Shown one piece after another: positions 17,451 through 22,016 of a stretch of DNA of 22,016 nt (its first letter is position 1; every line of letters begins with the position of its first letter). The stretch is from Plakobranchus ocellatus. Its lineage: Eukaryota > Mollusca > Gastropoda > Plakobranchidae. The position numbers and the translations under genes were made by a program. Under the pieces are notes generated by a model. That model made no database searches. It was not told the DNA's origin and saw only the letters and a program-made list of their open reading frames with translations. The DNA is taken from positions 38,425 to 60,440 of the forward strand of contig BLXT01000592.1 of the NCBI GenBank assembly GCA_019648995.1. The letters run 5' to 3'.

Positions 17451-19410
17451 TCAATAGAGCAGCTCAAATTAAAAAAAGAGAGAAATAAAGAAATATATAC
17501 ACTGGTATAAGAACTGCAATCTCTAACCAATTTAGATGAAGACCAGCAATCCGAAACATTCCTAATTAAAAAAAAGAACAATTAGAAAACCTCAGAAACA
17601 AGAACATAGAAGGGATATTGATAAGAGCTAGAGCAAGATGGATAGGGGAGGGTGAAAAGCCCAGCAAATACTTCTGCAGCCTGAAGAATAGACATTATAT
17701 TCCAAAAAAATTATCGAATCTTATAAAGGAAGATGGAACAGAAACATCAAGTGATGATGAGATAGTTGAAGAGGTTAGATCATTCTATGCAAAACTATTT
17801 AAATCTCGCCAAGACCAAATAGAAAACGTAGATTTAGAAACTAAACTCAATATTGATACCCTGAAATTAACCGTTGAAGAGGCCATGTTAATTGAAGGAA
17901 AAATTACATAAGAAGAAGCATGAACAGTATTTAAAAACTTGAAAATTAACAAAAGTCCAGGCTCAGATAGGTTCACAACTGAATTTTTCAAATATTTTTG
18001 GCGTGACATAAGTTATTTTCTTATTAAATCAATATATCATAGCTTTGATATTGGCCATTTATCAGAAGACAAAGAGAGGGTCTTATCACATGTATTCCAA
18101 AGCCCGGGAAATCAAAGAAACAACTTAAAGACTGGCGGCCCATAACGCTCTTGAATATATTGTACAAAATTGCTTCGGGTTGCATTGCACAGAGAATCAA
18201 AACATTACTGAACAAAATCATCAGACCAGACTGGTTTTTCTGCCAGGACGTTTTATAGGTGATAATATCAGGCTTCTATATAATGTACTGCATAAAGCTA
18301 ACGAAATCAAGAAAAAGGGAATAATGATACTTAGAGATTTCGAAAAAGCCTTTTAACTCAATAACATGGTCATTAAATACGATATCTCTCAGATTCATTA
18401 ATTTTAAAGATGATATAGTAAGATGGATAACACTATTTAACAATCTGGTAAAGTCTCGATGCATAGTTAACAACACGGTTTCTGATTGGTTTATGTTAGA
18501 AAGGGGTTGTAGACAAGGTGATCCAATATCGCCTAACTTGTTCCTGATAGCCAGCAGTTTTTCTGCCAGGACGTTTTATAGGTGATAATATCAGGCTTCT
18601 ATATAATGTACTGCATAAAGCTAACGAAATCAAGAAAAAGGGAATAATGATACTTAGAGATTTCGAAAAAGCCTTTTAACTCGATAACATGGTCATTAAT
18701 TACGATATCTCTCAGATTTATTAATTTTAAAGATGATATAGTAAGATGGATAACACTATTTAACAATCTGGTAAAGTCTCGATGCATAGTTAACAACACG
18801 GTTTCTGATTGGTTTATGTTAGAAAGGGGTTGTAGACAAGGTGATCCAATATCGCCTAACTTGTTCCTGATAGCCAGCAAAATTTTCGCCAGCATGATCC
18901 GCCAAAACGGTCATATCGAAGGCTATACAATTAATGGAATAGAGATAAAATTATCACAATATGCTGATAATACGACAATTTTTTTAGATGGATCAGAGGA
19001 AAAGCATCGAAACACTTGATGAATTTGAGAAATACTCAGGTTTAAAAATGAACCAAGATAAAACTAAAGTAATCTGGTTCGGGTGCCCTAGGCTCCCAGA
19101 AACAATTTACCTTCCTAATTAACAGTTTGACTGGAACCCGAAGTTTTCGGTCTTTTCAACTGATCTCGAAAGGATAACAGAAAACAACATTAAACACCGT
19201 TGGGAAAAAGTGAAAATGTAAATAAAAAATTGGGACAAGAGAAAATTAACACCCTTCGGTAAAATTTGCGTTATAAAAAACATAATTATGTCAAAAGTTA
19301 TTCACATCTTAACATCACTTCCTAATTCTTCAAAGGAAACTGTCAAATACTTGAAGGATACAGTAAAAAAAAAAATTATGGAATAACAAAAGAAACAAAA
19401 TGAAAGAAAA
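17451..19410 (+). pseudogene. LINE ORF2, reverse transcriptase domain, broken
   Basis: The linker reads RARARWIGEGEKPSKYFCSL (17621-17680). RT landmarks appear in order: INKSPGSDRFTTEFFKYF (about 17945-17998), GRFIGDNIRLLYNVL (about 18248-18292), motif A RDFEKAF followed by a stop (18334-18357), and RGCRQGDPISPNLF (about 18503-18544, again 18826-18867). The catalytic box then reads YADN (18959-18970) where active enzymes have YADD, followed by TTIFLDGSEE. Downstream are FEKYSGLKMNQDKTKVIWFG (about 19027-19086) and KRKLTPFGKICVIKNIIMSK (about 19231-19290), typical of L1/Tx1 elements. Stops include 17911, 17922 and 19120-19122. One T insertion before GFLPGRF and a change after FEKAF occur in both copies of the internal 323-bp duplication. 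Catalysis is lost. Confidence 0.88.
18234..18879 (+). repeat. 323-bp tandem duplication inside the RT domain
   Basis: Unit 1 is 18234-18556 and unit 2 is 18557-18879. They are identical except for three substitutions (18360 A/G, 18377 A/T, 18396 C/T against 18683, 18700, 18719). The junction region carries related words TTTTTCTGCCAG and ATTTTCGCCAG, which could have allowed slippage or unequal exchange. 323 is not a multiple of three, so the duplication also breaks the frame. Confidence 0.97.
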
Positions 19411-20786
19411 AAATTGTGACTCAACCTTTAGAAACTGGTAGCTTGGGAATGATTGACATAAATAACTTCATTGCAGCACTGAAATTAACATGCTTAAGAA
19501 GATTACGTAATAAAAGAAACAACATGGATCGAAATACTCAGAGCAAAAGTCAAAAATATCGATCAACTTATGGAGATTGGTCAAGAAATAGCAAAAGAGA
19601 TTAGCAACAACATTACTAATCGGCTCTGGAAAGACACATTAGAAGCATTTACAAAATACGTAAAAAATATTGCGCCCCAAAATAGAACTGAACTCAGAAG
19701 CTGTAGTTTTTTTTATAACGTCGGAAGAGAAATAATAACAAACAAAAGATTTATTAGACAACATGTAACAAGAATTTCGCACTTAAAAATAAATGATGAG
19801 TTTATGAATCATCACCAATTTATAAGGAAATACCCGCGGATGATTATAGACACGCTTTCTTACAACGGAATTGTAAGGGTAACAAAAAATTACTTTAACC
19901 AAGGCATCATAAAAACAAAAACCGTAAATCACAGTTACCAACCTCATGTATATCAAATTCTATATCCAGCCCGAGGTGCCTCTCAAATATATAAGAAACT
20001 AATGTTTAGGGCCATGGATATTAAAGATATAAAAACATGGTCCAGAAATTAAATATATCTCTAAAAAAAAGGATCTATCTTTCGAAAACTGAAAAATGCA
20101 ACAAAGGATACCTCCTTAAAGTGGTTGCGATACAGAATACTCCATAATATACTTACCACAAATAATTCAGTTGCAAATTATGACCCTGATGTTAATGAAA
20201 ACTGCACACTCTGTAATCGAAAACCGGAAGCCATAGAACACCTCTTGTGGGACTCTAGAATAACTAATTTATTCTGAATAAAGAAATGAAGAAGACGTTC
20301 ACTCACTTAGTGTCTGTTGCTAGGTCTAAGTGGGTGAACGTCTTCTTCATTTCTTTATTCTATATATTTGTGTAGTTCACATTGTATCTCTAGTAGATCC
20401 TTAGATCTAGCTTTGTAGTCTTGGCTTCCTGTGTGGATAACCTTTCTTTCTAATAATTTATTCTGGAAAGACCATTCAAATCTGATAAACCAAAAATGCT
20501 CGCATGTCCGAAACTTTCAATTCAGTAAACAACTGGCCATAGTGGGAAAAGATGCAGACATACAAACCGATCGGACTCTCGACTTCATAATACTCACTAC
20601 AAAATAATTTCTATACAAATGAAATTTGACCACAGCCACCCATCGATAAAAGCCTTCAAATTCACGTTGAACAGAAGATACGAGATCGAACGGGTCGTGA
20701 ATACTCAGGATAACAATCAGATGGTTTTTGAAAGAATATGGAAACCATATGAAAACATATTTAAATCACTAATCATCCAGTCATAA
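19411..20786 (+). pseudogene. LINE ORF2, C-terminal region with CCHC motif, broken
   Basis: TQPLETGSLGMIDINNFIAA (about 19419-19478) and LKLTCLRRLR continue the post-RT homology. The longest open piece (19570-20052) reads LWKDTLEAFTKY...FMNHHQFIRKYPR. A frameshift near 20085 leads to KWLRYRILHNILTTNNSVAN (about 20119-20178). The C-terminal zinc-knuckle-like motif reads CTLC-x8-H-LLWDS with Cys at 20203 and 20212 and His at 20239. The expected last Cys is a Ser (TCT at 20254, one base from TGT). The 177-bp insertion then interrupts. After removing it, the reading LFWKDHSNLINQKCSHV continues. A shift near 20605 leads to the end ...FKSLIIQS with TAA at 20784-20786. In L1-type ORF2 proteins this region contributes to RNA binding and mobility. 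Confidence 0.83.
20265..20465. mobile_element. 177-bp hairpin-bearing insertion with 12-bp target duplication
   Basis: TAATTTATTCTG occurs at 20265-20276 and again at 20454-20465. Removing 20277-20453 (177 bp) restores the LINE reading frame across the joint (TNLF-W-KDHS), so the block is a clear secondary insertion. Its first part is a hairpin with 35-bp arms (20276-20310 and 20326-20360), one mismatch and a 15-nt loop. The rest (20361-20453) is unstructured and contains TTAGATCTAGC. It has no coding capacity and no poly-A or tRNA-like boxes. The family is unknown. Confidence 0.9.
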
Positions 20787-21551
20787 AAAGACATATAGCA
20801 TAGATGAACACCAAGGTGGGGAAAACCTCACATACCTGTCAAGAGTACAGCTAAACTTGTTACAGTTCATATACACACCAAACTATAAAAATAATGATAC
20901 TTGTTTCACACCAAGTAGGAAGATATTGAGTGAGAGTACACACATTTAAATTTTCATGAGTATTCTAAGCAGAGGTAGATAAGAAATGTGTAGATGAGCT
21001 TTTAAATAGCTATAAGTGTTCTTGCTGTTGTTTTTGCTTTTGTTTTTGGCATTTTTATGCTTATATTATTTGTACATAGATATTGTGGAACACATGCCTT
21101 ATGCATTATGTGGAGTGAAATATTACATTATTTTATTTTTACGTGAATGCATTTTAACACATAAAGGCTATGTGAATAGGGTAGCAACGATCATTTGAAC
21201 CATGAGCCAGTATTATTATCATACTATCACTATTATGGCATTAAATTGCTATGATTTAATACGCACATGGGGGTAAATATTCTTATCCTGGGAACGTACT
21301 CTTACTATGATCTTTTCATAATGTTAACGAGAAAGTAACTATGTACAACGAATGAGTATTCTACTGCTGCAAACTGCATTGCAGTGACCGGCAGTGGAAT
21401 ATTGTAACTAAGTAACTAAGTCTTTGGTAAAATGTGGCTTAGAAAAGATATGCATATGACTACTATATGTTTTCAATATTCATAAACATACATCCTTTTA
21501 AAGGCTGAATTGTTTATAATAATGTCTAATGTTGCATGATTTTAAAATATT
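20787..21551 (+). other. LINE 3' UTR
   Basis: This is non-coding sequence after the ORF2 stop. It shows no recognisable structure except T-rich and AT-rich stretches. The 60-codon frame at 21016-21198 is hydrophobic by base composition and not called. Confidence 0.55.
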
Positions 21552-21582
21552 ATTAAAGAAAAAAAAGAAAAGAAAAAAAAAA
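21552..21582 (+). terminator. Probable LINE polyadenylation signal and A-rich tail
   Basis: ATTAAA at 21552-21557, a common variant of AATAAA, runs straight into an A-rich tract with three G interruptions up to 21582. This is consistent with the reverse-transcribed poly-A tail of the LINE. Confidence 0.55.
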
Positions 21583-21710
21583 TCAGAAGTCGGATTACCC
21601 GCCTTTGCACACTGATACTAGAGTGTATGTATCGAATATAAATTTTTTTTGACGTAAGACAACATAATATGTAGATTTTTGTGTAACGATAAAAAGACAC
21701 CAATTGCGCT

Positions 21711-21803
21711 TATTATTTATTGATTTAGTTATTTATTTATTTATTTATTTGTTTATTAATTTTTTCATTTATTTATTTATTTATTTTTATTTAATTTTTT
21801 TCA
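21711..21803. repeat. (TTTA)n-rich microsatellite
   Basis: An interrupted TTTA/TTTAT repeat runs for ~93 bases, followed immediately by the minisatellite. Confidence 0.92.
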
Positions 21804-21817
21804 TTAATATGTTCTTT

Positions 21818-22016
21818 GTGATTCAGTAGTGTTGATATGTTGATCGTGATTCAGTACTGATATTATGATTGTGATCCAATATTGATACCATTCTTACTAT
21901 GATCTGCTATTGATACTATCTTGATTATGTTTGTGTATTGATACTATGTTGATTGTAATCTAGTGTTGATGTTTTATTGATTGTGATTCAGAACTGATAT
22001 TTTGATTGTGATCCAG
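21818..22016 (+). repeat. 28/25-bp minisatellite, runs off the window
   Basis: Seven full units and the start of an eighth follow a consensus close to GTGATYCAGTATTGATACTA + TGTTGATT. Unit starts are 21818, 21846, 21871, 21899, 21927, 21955, 21983 and 22008, with lengths 28, 25, 28, 28, 28, 28, 25. Units 2 and 7 share the same 3-bp-shorter form. The array is degenerate and incomplete at the window edge. Confidence 0.9.

Larger units (their letters stand above)
14240..21582 (+). mobile_element. L1/Tx1-superfamily LINE, long but dead copy
   Basis: This is one non-LTR retrotransposon in the plus direction. It has a possible 5' UTR from ~14240, ORF1 (14529-15546), a ~0.94-kb inter-ORF spacer, ORF2 (about 16491-20786), a ~0.8-kb 3' UTR, an ATTAAA signal (21552-21557) and an A-rich tail (to 21582). 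The ORF1 architecture (coiled coil plus RRM-like), APE endonuclease, RT and C-terminal CCHC fit the L1/Tx1 group. The layout matches elements often seen in molluscs and cnidarians. The copy carries many stops and indels, a 323-bp tandem duplication and a 177-bp insertion. No target-site duplication around the whole element was found by eye, so both outer ends are estimates. Confidence 0.85.

Noticed and set aside
18276..18895. Two near-identical minus-strand ORFs starting MLLTMHRDF / MLAKILLAI
   Set aside because: They are antisense to the duplicated RT segment and look alike only because of the 323-bp duplication.
1..22016. CRISPR array, prokaryotic operon, phage or defence system
   Set aside because: There are no regularly spaced repeats with unique spacers and no bacterial gene packing. 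The microsatellites, LINE, Tc1 and MITEs indicate an animal genome.

Overview
The window looks like non-coding, repeat-rich DNA from an animal nuclear genome, most likely a mollusc and possibly a gastropod. It is AT-rich. It carries long (GA)n, (CT)n and (ATTT)n microsatellites, many TAGATCT/CTAGATC words, and decayed transposons of families common in lophotrochozoans. There is no bacterial-style gene packing, operon, tRNA or rRNA. The species assignment is inference; the transposon content is read directly.

Layout. 1-1500: a compound (GA)n/(GACA)n microsatellite, a probable tRNA-derived SINE (~624-810), and the 3' end of an RTE-clade retrotransposon ending in an (ATG)n tail. 1500-7450: mostly anonymous AT-rich DNA with an old direct-repeat pair (3330 and 3918), a short acidic ORF on the minus strand (4358-4600), and a 0.4-kb cluster of hairpins with inverted ends (5426-5818). 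7506-8660: a decayed Tc1-family (DD34E) transposase. 8660-14240: microsatellites, a ~100-bp inverted repeat pair (11291 and 12492), a clean piggyBac-type MITE with TTAA duplications (12877-13106), and one convincing 99-nt orphan exon candidate on the minus strand (13320-13418).

14240-21582 is dominated by one long, dead LINE of the L1/Tx1 superfamily. ORF1 encodes a coiled-coil protein with an RRM-like region. ORF2 encodes an APE endonuclease, a reverse transcriptase and a C-terminal CCHC motif. The copy has frameshifts and stops throughout, YADN in place of the YADD catalytic box, an internal 323-bp tandem duplication, and a 177-bp hairpin-bearing insertion flanked by a 12-bp target-site duplication. 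The window ends in a 28/25-bp minisatellite that runs off the edge.

No intact host gene is visible, and I see no coherent undescribed multi-gene system. The best leads are the 177-bp hairpin insertion, the GGGG...CCCC hairpin element and its likely piggyBac relation, the possible intron or insertion in the Tc1 element, and the orphan exon.
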